From SKPT01 sp040905445 (GTDB taxonomy: Bacteria; Planctomycetota; Phycisphaerae; Phycisphaerales; Phycisphaeraceae), in assembly GCA_040905445.1 (NCBI GenBank), contig JBBDRN010000020.1:295856-359855 (forward strand): 64,000 bases of DNA, written 5' to 3'. This document shows, one piece after another, positions 34,352-42,207 of this stretch. The translations under genes were made by a program, and so were the position numbers. Numbering within the stretch: position 1 is the stretch's first letter; each line of letters begins with the position of its first letter. The notes beneath the pieces are model-generated. The model did no database searches and had not been told where the DNA came from. It worked only from the letters and a program-made list of their open reading frames with translations.

Positions 34352-35233
34352 TCAGTCGGCCGATTCGACGATGGCGGTCGGGAGGGCGCCGACGCGGCCG
34401 GGAAAGTCGAACCAGTGGTGCAGGTTGTAGCGGACGGTGCGTCCGCCGCGGGGCTGCGGCGCCGCGACGACGCGATAGACGCCGGCCGGCACGGGCAGGT
34501 GGACGCGGCCGCGATCGTCCGTCACGAGCGCGGGGTAGACAAGCAGCACGCTGGGCTCGACGGTGAGGGCGAGGCTGCCGACGGGTAGGCCGGCGACGGG
34601 AGCACCTGCCTCGTCGACGTAGCGCAGGCGGATCACGGCCTCGGCGTCGGCAAAGGCGCGGCTGTAGGCGGCGTCGGCCGGGGCCGATGCGGCGGGCGGG
34701 GCCGGCGTGGCGGGGGTGGTCTGGAGGCGGTGCCAGGTGCCGAGCAGGTAGTCGACGTAAAAGCGGCCGACGGACTGCTCGGCCAAGGCATCGAGCTCGT
34801 CGCGCGTCGCCGGCGACCGGAAGGGGGGCTCACCCGCGTCCGCCTGCGGCTGGGCCCACGACGGGAGGGTGAACGTCCGCCCGGGCGGCGCGGTGACCGG
34901 CCGCCAGTCGCCCGGCTCAAGGCCGCGGGCGGCGAGCGCAGCGGCGCGGGTCAGCGCCGCTGCTGCGTCGCGCTCCACGGTGCGATCCAGGTCGCGCCAC
35001 GAGCCTGCCCCGGCGCCGGGGACGCGGCCATCCTCGGCGACCGCCGTCCAGCGGACGGGCAGCGCACGCCATTCGTCGCGCTCACGCCACTCGAGCGGCG
35101 GCGGGTCGCCGACCTGCCCCTCGACCCAGCGCAGCGTCACCCACGTCACGAACGGCAGCAGCACCAGCGCTGCGAGGAGCGCGAGCAGAACGCGGCGGCC
35201 GCTGTATCGGCGGTGCGACTCCGGGTGTGGCAT
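34352..35233 (-). CDS. Membrane-anchored hypothetical protein
   Basis: A 293-residue protein with one N-terminal transmembrane segment (VLLALLAALVLLPFVTWVTL) and a periplasmic remainder. An Ala/Pro linker (TPATPAPPAASAPA) lies near residue 178. The last 100 residues look like a small beta-sandwich of the carboxypeptidase-regulatory type (IRLRYVDEAGAPVAGLPVGS, TDDRGRVHLPVPAGVYRVVA). No family or catalytic motif is recognised. There is no Shine-Dalgarno; TATCGT lies 6 bases before ATG 35233. It follows the SpoIIE phosphatase gene by 57 bases, with a 24-base palindrome between. Confidence 0.65.
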   Translation of the reverse strand: MPHPESHRRYSGRRVLLALLAALVLLPFVTWVTLRWVEGQVGDPPPLEWRERDEWRALPVRWTAVAEDGRVPGAGAGSWRDLDRTVERDAAAALTRAAALAARGLEPGDWRPVTAPPGRTFTLPSWAQPQADAGEPPFRSPATRDELDALAEQSVGRFYVDYLLGTWHRLQTTPATPAPPAASAPADAAYSRAFADAEAVIRLRYVDEAGAPVAGLPVGSLALTVEPSVLLVYPALVTDDRGRVHLPVPAGVYRVVAAPQPRGGRTVRYNLHHWFDFPGRVGALPTAIVESAD

Positions 35234-35239
35234 CACGAG

Positions 35240-35245
35240 ACGATA
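35240..35245 (-). promoter_or_regulatory. TATCGT -10-like box before the hypothetical gene
   Basis: On the minus strand TATCGT sits 6 bases before ATG 35233, matching the leaderless pattern seen at purN, recG, tsaB and polA. No clear -35 was found. Confidence 0.3.
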
Positions 35246-35256
35246 GCACAGGTGGA

Positions 35257-35280
35257 GCCCACGGATTGCAATCCGCGGGC
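35257..35280. repeat. GCCCACGGATTG/CAATCCGCGGGC palindrome
   Basis: A 24-base near-perfect palindrome (one mismatched pair) between the SpoIIE phosphatase gene and the downstream hypothetical gene. It may be a terminator-like hairpin or another dispersed repeat; no second copy was seen in the window. Confidence 0.55.
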
Positions 35281-35290
35281 CTCCGGAGCG

Positions 35291-36571
35291 TCATGAAGAC
35301 TCGACCATCCGGCGGGCGAGAGGTGGCGCGGGCGCGGCCACGCGATCGCCGATCGACATGCCGACGACGGTCAGGTCGTCGCGCTGGTTGAGCGAGCCGG
35401 CCTGATCGTCGAGGCGCTGCTCGAGGCGTTGGATCGCGTGCTCAAGCGGGCCCTGGCGCAGATCCTCGAAGGCCTTGGCATAGTCGGCGTTGGCGGCGAT
35501 GGCACGTTTGCCGGGCTCGGCGGCGTGGGGGAAGGCGAGCTCGAAGCCGTCGCTGTAAAGCAGCAGCCGGTCGCCCGGCTCCAGGTCGATGGTCGTCTGC
35601 TCGAAGGCCTCGTCCTCGAAGACGCCGAGCACCGGGCCGTCCGACTCGATCGTGTGGGTGCTGCCGTCGGCGGCGAGCAGCAGGGGGTAGGGATGCCCGC
35701 CGCGTGCGAGGGTGAGTTGCCACGAGCGGCAGTCGAGCACGCCGTAGCAGGCGGTGGTGAAGCGGACGCGCTCGCCCTGGCGCAGGACGAGGTCGCGGTT
35801 GAGCTGGGCGAGCGTCTGGCTGGGCTCGACGAGGCGGTAGCCGCCCGGCAGGCTGGCGTCGACCTGCTTGGTCAGCAGCGATCGCTTGATGTACATCGTC
35901 AGCAGCGCCGCGGGCACGCCGTGGCCGACGGCGTCGGCGACGAACAGGCCGACGTGATGCTCGTCCAGGCGGATGATGTCATAGATGTCGCCGCTGACGT
36001 AGCTGGCCGGACGCCAGAGGACGTGGAAGTTGACGCCCTCGATCTGCGGCATGTCGGCCGGCAGGAACTCGCGCTGGAGCTGGGCGGCGAGGCGCAGCTC
36101 CTCGTCGAGACGGTCGATCTGTCCGCAGAGGCCGCCCGTCTGCGTGCGCAGGGTGCGGGTCTCGGTCTGGAGGTCGCTGAGGGGGCCGGCCTGGCTCCAG
36201 AGGGCGCGGACGAGGCAGGTGACCGTGGCGGGCGAGGCATCGGGCGGGCAGACGACGACGCCTTCGTCGTAGAGCCGACCGGCCGGGCCGTCGCAGCCGA
36301 CGCGCATGAGCATCGCCGGGATGTGGCGCTCCTGGACTTGCCCGAGCAGCTCGAAGAGCTCCCACTGGCTGGCCTGATCGAGCACGAGCCAGACGACGCC
36401 GGCGGCCTTGAGCCGGTCCGGCTCGGCGAGCAGGGTGTCGAGGCTGACAACCGCCAGCTCGGGGCGCTCGCGGGCGGGCCAAGGCTCGAGCAGCGTGCGG
36501 GCCTCGCCGGCGAGGCGATCGCGCGGGACGCGGCGGTCGGCGACGATCATGAGTTGCGAGGGGTGCGCCAT
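35291..36571 (-). CDS. SpoIIE-type serine phosphatase with an N-terminal receiver-like domain
   Basis: Protein of 426 residues. The first ~130 residues have the alternating strand/helix pattern of a response-regulator receiver (MIVADRRVPRDRLAGEARTL, VVWLVLDQASQWELFELL) but lack the expected acidic cluster and phosphoacceptor context, so it may be a degenerate receiver. A coiled linker (LQTETRTLRTQTGGLCGQID) leads to a PP2C/SpoIIE phosphatase with LRLAAQLQREFLP, SGDIYDIIRL, VADAVGHGVPAALLTMYI, LYSDGFELAF and RDDLTVVGMSI. Metal-binding aspartates are present. It lies downstream of the DUF192 and gluQ genes on the same strand with a 69-base gap. Confidence 0.85.
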   Translation of the reverse strand: MAHPSQLMIVADRRVPRDRLAGEARTLLEPWPARERPELAVVSLDTLLAEPDRLKAAGVVWLVLDQASQWELFELLGQVQERHIPAMLMRVGCDGPAGRLYDEGVVVCPPDASPATVTCLVRALWSQAGPLSDLQTETRTLRTQTGGLCGQIDRLDEELRLAAQLQREFLPADMPQIEGVNFHVLWRPASYVSGDIYDIIRLDEHHVGLFVADAVGHGVPAALLTMYIKRSLLTKQVDASLPGGYRLVEPSQTLAQLNRDLVLRQGERVRFTTACYGVLDCRSWQLTLARGGHPYPLLLAADGSTHTIESDGPVLGVFEDEAFEQTTIDLEPGDRLLLYSDGFELAFPHAAEPGKRAIAANADYAKAFEDLRQGPLEHAIQRLEQRLDDQAGSLNQRDDLTVVGMSIGDRVAAPAPPLARRMVESS

Positions 36572-36640
36572 GAGCTGTATCGACCCGGCCCCCGCCGCGG
36601 ACGATGATGATGCGTCGAACCCAATGCAGGCATCATCGAC

Positions 36641-37198
36641 TCATCGCGCCCGGGCCTTGAGCTCGCCGAGCGGCAGCTCGAGGTTATCGCCCTCGGACAG
36701 GCCGAGGCGGTGGATCGACCCGCCGGCGAGCTCGATGACGAACTGGGCCCGCCCGTTGCTGCGGTAGCGCCGAAGGAGGAACTCGGCCCGGCCGTACGGC
36801 TCGACCTGCATCTCGTGCATGGTGAGGATGCGGCCGTCCGCATCGAGGTAGATGATGTCGATCGGCACCAGGCAGTCGCGCATGACGAAGGCGCGTTCGG
36901 CGGCGTCGGGGAAGACGAAGAGCATGCCAGCGTCGGCGGGGATCGTCGCGCGGTCCGACAGGCCGCGGAAACGCTTCGCCTCGTCCAGCGCCAGCTCGAG
37001 GAGGAACGCTTCGCCGGCGATCTCGATGCGCTCGGCGTCGCCCTGGAGCCACCGGTCGGCAGGGGGGGGCTCGCCGCCGGCCGGCGGCGGATCGGCGCGC
37101 GGGCAGCCGGCGAGCGTCAGGGCCAGCGCGATCGTCAGCGCCGCCCATGGCAGGGCGGTCGTTCGTGGTGTGTTCAAGGGTGGTCCGTTGCTCGTCAC
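36641..37198 (-). CDS. DUF192-family lipoprotein
   Basis: A 185-residue lipoprotein. The lipobox in LTIALALTLAGC is followed by a Pro-rich spacer and a DUF192 domain: FRGLSDRATIPADAGMLFVF, FVMRDCLVPIDIIYLDADGRI, RYRSNGRAQFVIELAGG. The family fold is known but its role is not. GTG 37198 is favoured because AGGGA lies 8 bases upstream and it leaves a 52-base gap to the gluQ stop; the ATG at 37276 would overlap gluQ and put 26 extra residues before the signal peptide. Probably cotranscribed with gluQ. Confidence 0.85.
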   Translation of the reverse strand: MTSNGPPLNTPRTTALPWAALTIALALTLAGCPRADPPPAGGEPPPADRWLQGDAERIEIAGEAFLLELALDEAKRFRGLSDRATIPADAGMLFVFPDAAERAFVMRDCLVPIDIIYLDADGRILTMHEMQVEPYGRAEFLLRRYRSNGRAQFVIELAGGSIHRLGLSEGDNLELPLGELKARAR

Positions 37199-37250
37199 GC
37201 GCTCATCCCTGTTGGCCACCGGCCCAGCCGGGGCGTCGCCGCCGCTCCCA

Positions 37251-38309
37251 TTATCGGCCGCACAACCACGCGTCATCTGCTTCGCCGAGCACGATCGGCT
37301 CGCGCGGCAGGCGGTCGAGGGCGAACGCCTCGGCGAACCGGGCCGCGGCCATCGGCTCGCGGTCCGGCGTCACGCCGGACCAGTAGGCCAGAAGGCCGAC
37401 GACGCGCTCGGGCGGCACGCCGCGTTCGCGGTAGGCGTCGAGGCGCGTGTCGCCGTGACGCTTGGCCAGCCGCCGACCGTCGGGCCCGACGATCAGCGGA
37501 AGGTGATAATAGGTCGGCAGTGTGCGGGCGGCAGGGGGGACGCTCTCCCCTGGCCCCTCCGTCGAGGGAGGGGGAGCGGCAGCGGAGGTGGCGGGGGGGA
37601 GGAGTCGGTAGAGCCAGAGCTGGCGGGCGGTGGAGGGAAGCAGGTCGTCGCCGCGGACGATGTCGGTGACGCCCTGGCGGATGTCGTCGATGACGACGGC
37701 GAACTGGTAGGCGGGCAGGCCGCCCCTGGTGGCGACGACGAAGTCGCCGAGGTCGCGTTCGACGTCGCAGCACTGCGGGCCGGCCACGTGGTCGCTAAAG
37801 CTTATCGGACCTTCGGGCACGCGCAACCGCCACGCCACCCCCGCCACGCCGGCCTCACCCGTCGTCGCCGCGTCGCCGTCGCGCCGCGTGGGCCGACAGG
37901 TGCCGGGGTAGCGCAGCTCGGCGCCCTCCTCGTGGGGTGCCGACTGGGCCTGCTCGATCTCCTTGCGCGTGCAGCGGCAGGGATAGATGAGCCCTGCGTC
38001 GCGGAGTTGCCGCAGCGCGGCGGCGTGGGGTTGCAGGTCGTGCGACTGGAGCGTCGGCTGGCCGTCCCAGTCGATGCCGAGCCAGCGGAGGATGTCGAGG
38101 GTCTGCTCGGCGGCGCCGGGCTTGATGCGGGGCCCGTCGAGGTCTTCGATGCGCATGACGATGCGCCAGCCACGCTGCCGGGCGAGCGCCCAGTTGACGA
38201 GGAAGGTGCGGGCGTTGCCGAGGTGGAGCGCGCCGGTGGGGGATGGGGCAAGGCGCGTCACGCGCTCGACGGCGTCGTGTTTCGTGGCGCTGGAGGTCTC
38301 GACCGTCAC
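37251..38309 (-). CDS. gluQ: Glutamyl-Q tRNA(Asp) synthetase
   Basis: Truncated class I aminoacyl-tRNA synthetase relative that glutamylates queuosine in tRNA(Asp). The 352-residue protein has RLAPSPTGALHLGNARTFL (HIGH-type motif HLGN), a zinc-binding YPCRCTRKEI with a later YPGTC, VIDDIRQGVTDIVRGDDLL and a KMSKS-type RLAKRHGD. It lacks the anticodon-binding domain of GluRS, which separates it from gltX. Residues about 245-256 (APPPSTEGPGES) come from an in-frame palindromic repeat shared with mrdA. The start codon is GTG 38309, just ahead of the family motif; no good ribosome binding site is visible. Confidence 0.92.
   Translation of the reverse strand: MTVETSSATKHDAVERVTRLAPSPTGALHLGNARTFLVNWALARQRGWRIVMRIEDLDGPRIKPGAAEQTLDILRWLGIDWDGQPTLQSHDLQPHAAALRQLRDAGLIYPCRCTRKEIEQAQSAPHEEGAELRYPGTCRPTRRDGDAATTGEAGVAGVAWRLRVPEGPISFSDHVAGPQCCDVERDLGDFVVATRGGLPAYQFAVVIDDIRQGVTDIVRGDDLLPSTARQLWLYRLLPPATSAAAPPPSTEGPGESVPPAARTLPTYYHLPLIVGPDGRRLAKRHGDTRLDAYRERGVPPERVVGLLAYWSGVTPDREPMAAARFAEAFALDRLPREPIVLGEADDAWLCGR
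37543..37576. repeat. CTCCCCTGGCCCCTCC...GGAGGGGGAG repeat inside gluQ
   Basis: The plus strand reads CTCTCCCCTGGCCCCTCC, GTCGA, GGGAGGGGGAG. The same unit, with small changes, is inside mrdA at 46877-46910. It encodes PPPSTEGPGES in gluQ and PPPSDEGSGEGD in mrdA, in the same reading frame relative to the repeat. Confidence 0.75.
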
Positions 38310-38348
38310 AACAACCCCCGCCGGTGGCTTCTCACGGAAACGAAGGGG

Positions 38349-40235
38349 TCATTGTAGTCCGGCCCGCTGCCGTCGTCGGGCCGGGACCATGAGCAGCGCG
38401 ACCCCGAGCAGGCCGAGGCTGCCCGGCTCGGGGACGAAAGCGCCCTTCTCGTCGACGAGCAGGGCGACGAAGGGGGCCACGTCGACGGCGTCGAGCCCAT
38501 CGCTCTGGTTGATGTCGCCGATGAGGTGGGGGTCCATGCCGTACTGCTCCACGTAGGCGGCGGGGTTGGTCAGGGCGAGGACGAAGGGAGCGACGTCAAC
38601 GGCATCGACGGCGCCGTCGAGGTTCATGTCGCCAAGCAGGTTGGCCTTGAGGCCCAGGGCCTCGGGGTTGAGCACGTGCATGAAGTTGTCGCCGACTTCC
38701 GGGGCGAGGCTGAAGAGGTTCATACGCTCCGGGTCGGGCACGCCGGCTTCGTCGGCGAGCAGGACAAGCGTGGCGGTGGCGTCCATGGGAGAGTTGGGCG
38801 CCCGCAGGCCGTCGATGGCGATCGGGACGCGGTAGCCGCCGAACTTGCCGAGGCTGGGGTCGAACTCGGCGCCGCTGTCGGCGAGCATGGCGCGGGCGCG
38901 GAAGGGGACGCCCTCGTGATCGGACTCGAAGTAGAAATCGAGCAGCGAGGGGGGGAGGGTTTCGGCGCGCTCGCGATCGGGCTCGAGCGTGCCTTCGCCG
39001 CGTTCCGCGGGCACGCCTTCGATGACCGGGTACTGGTTGAACTGCTCGGGTGCGAAGCGGACGAAGCCCAGGCCGCTGCGCTTCTCGAAGCCCTCGATGC
39101 CGAAGTTGAGCCCGAGGCGCATGGCGAAGTCGGGTTCGAACGGCGGCTGGACGTCCTTGGGGTCGGGCGGGGGCGCGAAGGCTTCGAAGGCGCCGTTGAA
39201 ATCGGGCAGGAAGGGCGGCGGGTCGGGGAGCCACGGGAACCAGCCGATGAGGATCTCGCGCGGGATGTAGGGGATGAACAGCAGCCGGCGGTTGTAGCCG
39301 ATGTAGTCGATCGCGTGGCGGTCGTCGGGGCGGAGCACCACCTGCACGCCGGCGGCGATGGTCGGATCCATCATGTTGTCGAGGTTGTCGCGCCAATGGC
39401 TGGCCTGCGCCTTGCCGGTGGAGGAATTGGCGAGCGGGTCGATGGGCTCGGCGGGATGCACGCCGCGCGACATCTGGCGGTTGTTGAGCACGGTGTCGTA
39501 GTACTCGGCCGGGCCGTGGGTGATGCGTCGCGTGCCGCTGGCGAGCACGTGGCCGCCGCCGGTCTCCTCGAAGCGCCACAGGTCGAGCGTGTTGGGCTGA
39601 AGCGTGAAGCCGGCGTTGTTGTCCTGGACGTCGGTGACGCTGAAGAACCCGAGCAGGTGGCCGATCTCGTGCGCGGCGACGCCGACGAAGTCGGTCTGCC
39701 CCGCCGTGATGCCGTCGGAGCGGTCGTAGTCGAAGCTGGAGGCGAATGCGTTGGCGAACTGGATCCGGCCGTCCGCGCCGCCCGGCAGCGGGGCGCCGTA
39801 GACCGGGTCCAGACCCGTGCCCAGGCCCAGCGCCTTGGCGTTGGCGGTAGCGAGCGTGACCGACCCGGTGTTGCGCGAGCCGTTGATGTCCTGCACCGGC
39901 AGGCTGCCCGTGGGCAGTTGACTGACGACGCCTTGCTCGGTGCCGAAGGTGTCGGCGTGCATCGCGGCGCGGACGGCGCCGAGCGAGTGCGTCGTGCGCT
40001 GCGTGAGCGTCGAGCCCAGCACGTTGGGGTTCAGGTTCGCAAACTCGATGTTGACCTTGACCGTGATCGGGTCGCCGAACGCGTTCTCCCAGATGGCGGC
40101 CGCCTGCTCGAACGCGGCCAACTGGTGGGCCGCCATCGGCGTGGCGCCAGTGTCGTTGAGATCGATGGTCAGCGCGTGGCTGGCTGGCGCGGCGGCGGCG
40201 ACGGCAAGCACGGCAATGCAGTGGGACGGGCGCAT
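38349..40235 (-). CDS. Secreted metalloprotease with dockerin-like repeats and PEP-CTERM tail
   Basis: Exported protein of 628 residues. The signal peptide is MRPSHCIAVLAVAAAAPASHA, and AAAGGAGG stands just before ATG 40235, which fixes the start. The catalytic domain carries VAAHEIGHLLGFFSVTD (zinc His189 and His193, Glu190) as in the NF038122-type PEP-CTERM metalloproteases. Near the end are two dockerin-like calcium-loop repeats, LLGDMNLDGAVDAVDVAPFV and LIGDINQSDGLDAVDVAPFV. A PEP-CTERM sorting signal VPEPGSLGLLGVALL and a basic tail close the protein. It should be exported and retained or processed by an exosortase, encoded elsewhere. It is divergent from purN. Confidence 0.9.
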   Translation of the reverse strand: MRPSHCIAVLAVAAAAPASHALTIDLNDTGATPMAAHQLAAFEQAAAIWENAFGDPITVKVNIEFANLNPNVLGSTLTQRTTHSLGAVRAAMHADTFGTEQGVVSQLPTGSLPVQDINGSRNTGSVTLATANAKALGLGTGLDPVYGAPLPGGADGRIQFANAFASSFDYDRSDGITAGQTDFVGVAAHEIGHLLGFFSVTDVQDNNAGFTLQPNTLDLWRFEETGGGHVLASGTRRITHGPAEYYDTVLNNRQMSRGVHPAEPIDPLANSSTGKAQASHWRDNLDNMMDPTIAAGVQVVLRPDDRHAIDYIGYNRRLLFIPYIPREILIGWFPWLPDPPPFLPDFNGAFEAFAPPPDPKDVQPPFEPDFAMRLGLNFGIEGFEKRSGLGFVRFAPEQFNQYPVIEGVPAERGEGTLEPDRERAETLPPSLLDFYFESDHEGVPFRARAMLADSGAEFDPSLGKFGGYRVPIAIDGLRAPNSPMDATATLVLLADEAGVPDPERMNLFSLAPEVGDNFMHVLNPEALGLKANLLGDMNLDGAVDAVDVAPFVLALTNPAAYVEQYGMDPHLIGDINQSDGLDAVDVAPFVALLVDEKGAFVPEPGSLGLLGVALLMVPARRRQRAGLQ

Positions 40236-40452
40236 GGCGGCCTCCTTTGCGCAGGGATGATGTGACGGGCGATGGACAGGGGGCGCACGAATCGCGCGGT
40301 CGCAATGGGTCGAAACGATGCGGGCATCGCAAACATGGGAACGGCCCCCAGCGTCGGTCGACGAGCCAGAGATGAACGGCAGGCCCTGTTCGATCGACGG
40401 GTGCGGACGCCGGCGAATATACCCCCACGCCGCGGCGCGGGCAAGGGTTTTG

Positions 40453-40481
40453 TTGGCGACGATCGCAGCGGGCGATATCGT
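40453..40481 (+). promoter_or_regulatory. Promoter for leaderless purN (TTGGCG-N17-TATCGT)
   Basis: TTGGCG at 40453-40458, a 17-base spacer and TATCGT at 40476-40481, with the purN ATG 7 bases after the -10. The spacing suits sigma-70-type initiation at or beside the start codon. purN has no Shine-Dalgarno sequence. Confidence 0.5.
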
Positions 40482-40488
40482 ACCGGCC

Positions 40489-41172
40489 ATGCCACGCCCA
40501 GCGCCCGCCAACGCCGAGTTCATCGCGCCGATCGTCCGTCATGCGCCGATCCACCTGGCGGTGCTTATCTCCGGTAGTGGCACGACGATGCAGCACCTGG
40601 CGCGGCTGATCGAAGGCGGCGAACTCGACGCTCGCATCAGCGTGGTCATCAGCTCCCGGCCTGACGCCGCGGGCGTGGAACTGGCGCAGGGGCTCGGGCT
40701 GGCGACGTTCGTCGTGCCGCGCAAGGGCTACGACAACACGGCCGATTTCAGCGCGCACGTCTTCGGGGTCGCGCGCGACGCGGGCGCGGATCTCGTGTGC
40801 ATGGCCGGGTTTCTGAGCCTGCTGCAGATCCCGGATGATTACGCAAGCAACGTGCTGAACATTCACCCGGCGCTGCTGCCGGCGTTCGGCGGGCAGGGGA
40901 TGTATGGCCGGCACGTGCACGAGGCGGTGCTCGCGGCCGGGTGCAAGGTGACGGGCTGCACGGTGCACTTCGCCGACCCGCAGTATGACCGCGGGCCGAT
41001 TCTGCTCCAGCGGACGTGCCCTGTGGCGGAGGACGACACGCCGGCATCGCTGGCGGCGCGGGTGCAGGCCGAGGAGCGCGAGGCCTACCCCGAGGCGATC
41101 CGGCTGATCGCGGCGGGACGGGTGCGGCTGGCGCAGGGGCGGACGTGGATCGGCGACGCTCCGGAGCGGTAG
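40489..41172 (+). CDS. purN: Phosphoribosylglycinamide formyltransferase
   Basis: Formyltetrahydrofolate-dependent GAR transformylase of purine synthesis, 227 residues. Motifs are LAVLISGSGTTMQHL (phosphate binding), LVCMAGFLSLL, the catalytic NIHPALLPAFGG, and the later HFADPQYDRGPILLQRTCPV containing the catalytic Asp. ATG 40489 leaves a modest N-terminal extension before the family start. A promoter-like sequence lies immediately upstream. The next gene starts 2 bases after its stop, so purN heads a tight three-gene unit with the DUF4258/DUF2283-like pair. purL lies 7 kb away on the other strand. Confidence 0.95.
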   Translation: MPRPAPANAEFIAPIVRHAPIHLAVLISGSGTTMQHLARLIEGGELDARISVVISSRPDAAGVELAQGLGLATFVVPRKGYDNTADFSAHVFGVARDAGADLVCMAGFLSLLQIPDDYASNVLNIHPALLPAFGGQGMYGRHVHEAVLAAGCKVTGCTVHFADPQYDRGPILLQRTCPVAEDDTPASLAARVQAEEREAYPEAIRLIAAGRVRLAQGRTWIGDAPER

Positions 41173-41174
41173 GC

Positions 41175-41450
41175 ATGCCCGCGGACCATGACGATCCTCG
41201 ACCGATCTGGTGGGGCTGGGAGCTGGAGCTCAGCCCGCATCTGCTCAAGCGGATGATCGATCGATCCTTCTCCGAGGTTGATCTTCGGGCTATGATGGAA
41301 TCGGCCGATTATTGGCGTGAGGACGATGAGCCGGGGCGGTGGGCGCTGAGCGTCACCCACGATGGCGGGCGCTGGGAGGTGATCGTCGAGCCCGACTGGG
41401 CGGATCAGGTGCTGGTCGTCATCACCGCTTATCCCGTGGACCGGACATGA
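41175..41450 (+). CDS. DUF4258-like small protein (putative toxin of a pair)
   Basis: A 91-residue protein starting 2 bases after purN. The core ELSPHLLKRMIDRSFSEVDL, then RWALSVTHDGGRWEVIVEPD and LVVITAYPV, matches the DUF4258 pattern: an N-terminal His/Arg-Met helix, a central strand pair and a final VVTAY-type strand, in a RelE/BrnT-like fold class. Such proteins commonly pair with DUF2283 proteins in candidate toxin-antitoxin modules. The stop codon overlaps the next start as ATGA. Family assignment is by pattern only. Confidence 0.65.
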   Translation: MPADHDDPRPIWWGWELELSPHLLKRMIDRSFSEVDLRAMMESADYWREDDEPGRWALSVTHDGGRWEVIVEPDWADQVLVVITAYPVDRT

Positions 41451-41716
41451 AGCACGCGTACCTGGAAGTGACCTATCGCAAGGGCCGCCCGATTGCGGCC
41501 TACTACTATCTGCCGCGCCTCACGGGGGACGTGAGCGCCCGGACCCAGCGGATCGCGGGGGGCCTGCTGATCGACTTTGACCGCACCGGTCGGGCGATCG
41601 GCATCGAGATCTCGTCACCGTCGGGCTTCGACCTGGTGCAGCTCAACGAGGTGTTGGTCGAGGTTGGCCAGCAACCCGTTGGCCCGGAGGATCTGGCGCC
41701 GCTCATGGCGGCGTGA
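41447..41716 (+). CDS. DUF2283-like small protein (putative partner or antitoxin)
   Basis: An 89-residue protein whose ATG overlaps the previous stop (ATGA at 41447-41450), indicating translational coupling. The sequence MKHAYLEVTYRKGRPIAAYY, then RIAGGLLIDFDRTGRAIGIE and a final helix, resembles DUF2283 (short beta-rich proteins with a D-x-x-G-x-x-x-G-I-E segment). The Asp/Gly pattern DFDRTGRAIGIEI is the strongest clue. Its role with the upstream DUF4258-like protein is inferred from the common pairing of the two families. Confidence 0.65.
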   Translation: MKHAYLEVTYRKGRPIAAYYYLPRLTGDVSARTQRIAGGLLIDFDRTGRAIGIEISSPSGFDLVQLNEVLVEVGQQPVGPEDLAPLMAA

Positions 41717-41939
41717 GCAGTTCGGCGGGAAGCGGATGAAGCCGGTGACCCGCGTGCGCCCGAAGCCACGAGCGGCTTGGCTTGGTGCCGGACTTGCCCC
41801 GATCGAAAGTCCGATAATGCATGTTATGTTTAATTGGACAGGAGGGGGGGCTCGCCGCGGCTCTGGCGCCGGGGCAAACGCGCCGGCTGGTGTACCGCTG
41901 ACGAGATGTCGTGGCGTGTGCGACGCCGGTCCATCAATC

Positions 41940-42061
41940 AACCGCGAAGGAGCGAAGGCAAGCGGAGTGGCGAAGATACAGAAGGTCATTGATTGAATCT
42001 CTGTTTCGCGTCCTTCGCCCGCTGCTTCGCGTCCTTCGCCCGCTTCGCTCCTTCGCGGTTT
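41940..42061. repeat. Long inverted repeat AACCGCGAAGGAGCGAAGG / CGCTCCTTCGCGGTT
   Basis: The left arm starts AACCGCGAAGGAGCGAAGGC (41940) and the right arm ends CCGCTTCGCTCCTTCGCGGT (42060). Inside, TCCTTCGCCCGCTGCTTCGC copies a similar unit in tandem. It fills much of the only gene-free stretch above 300 bases (41717-42207). Another patch there, CCGATAATGCATGTTATG (41811-41828), is AT-rich and near-palindromic; nothing else was recognised. Confidence 0.75.
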
Positions 42062-42207
42062 TTCAGAGGTTTTCGGGGGCTGCTCAGGCGAGATTCGCCG
42101 ATCTATGCGCGATGGCCCTGCGTTCGCGTGCGGACCACTGGAATGGCTGACGGCCCATCGGTAACATGGGGGATTCGCGGCGGTTGCCGCGTGCGAGGAG
42201 TGCCGTC

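Noticed and set aside
41717..42000. Small gene in the stretch after the DUF2283-like gene
   Set aside because: Open frames on both strands are Ala/Pro/Arg-rich, lack ribosome binding sites and cross the repeat, so none is supported.
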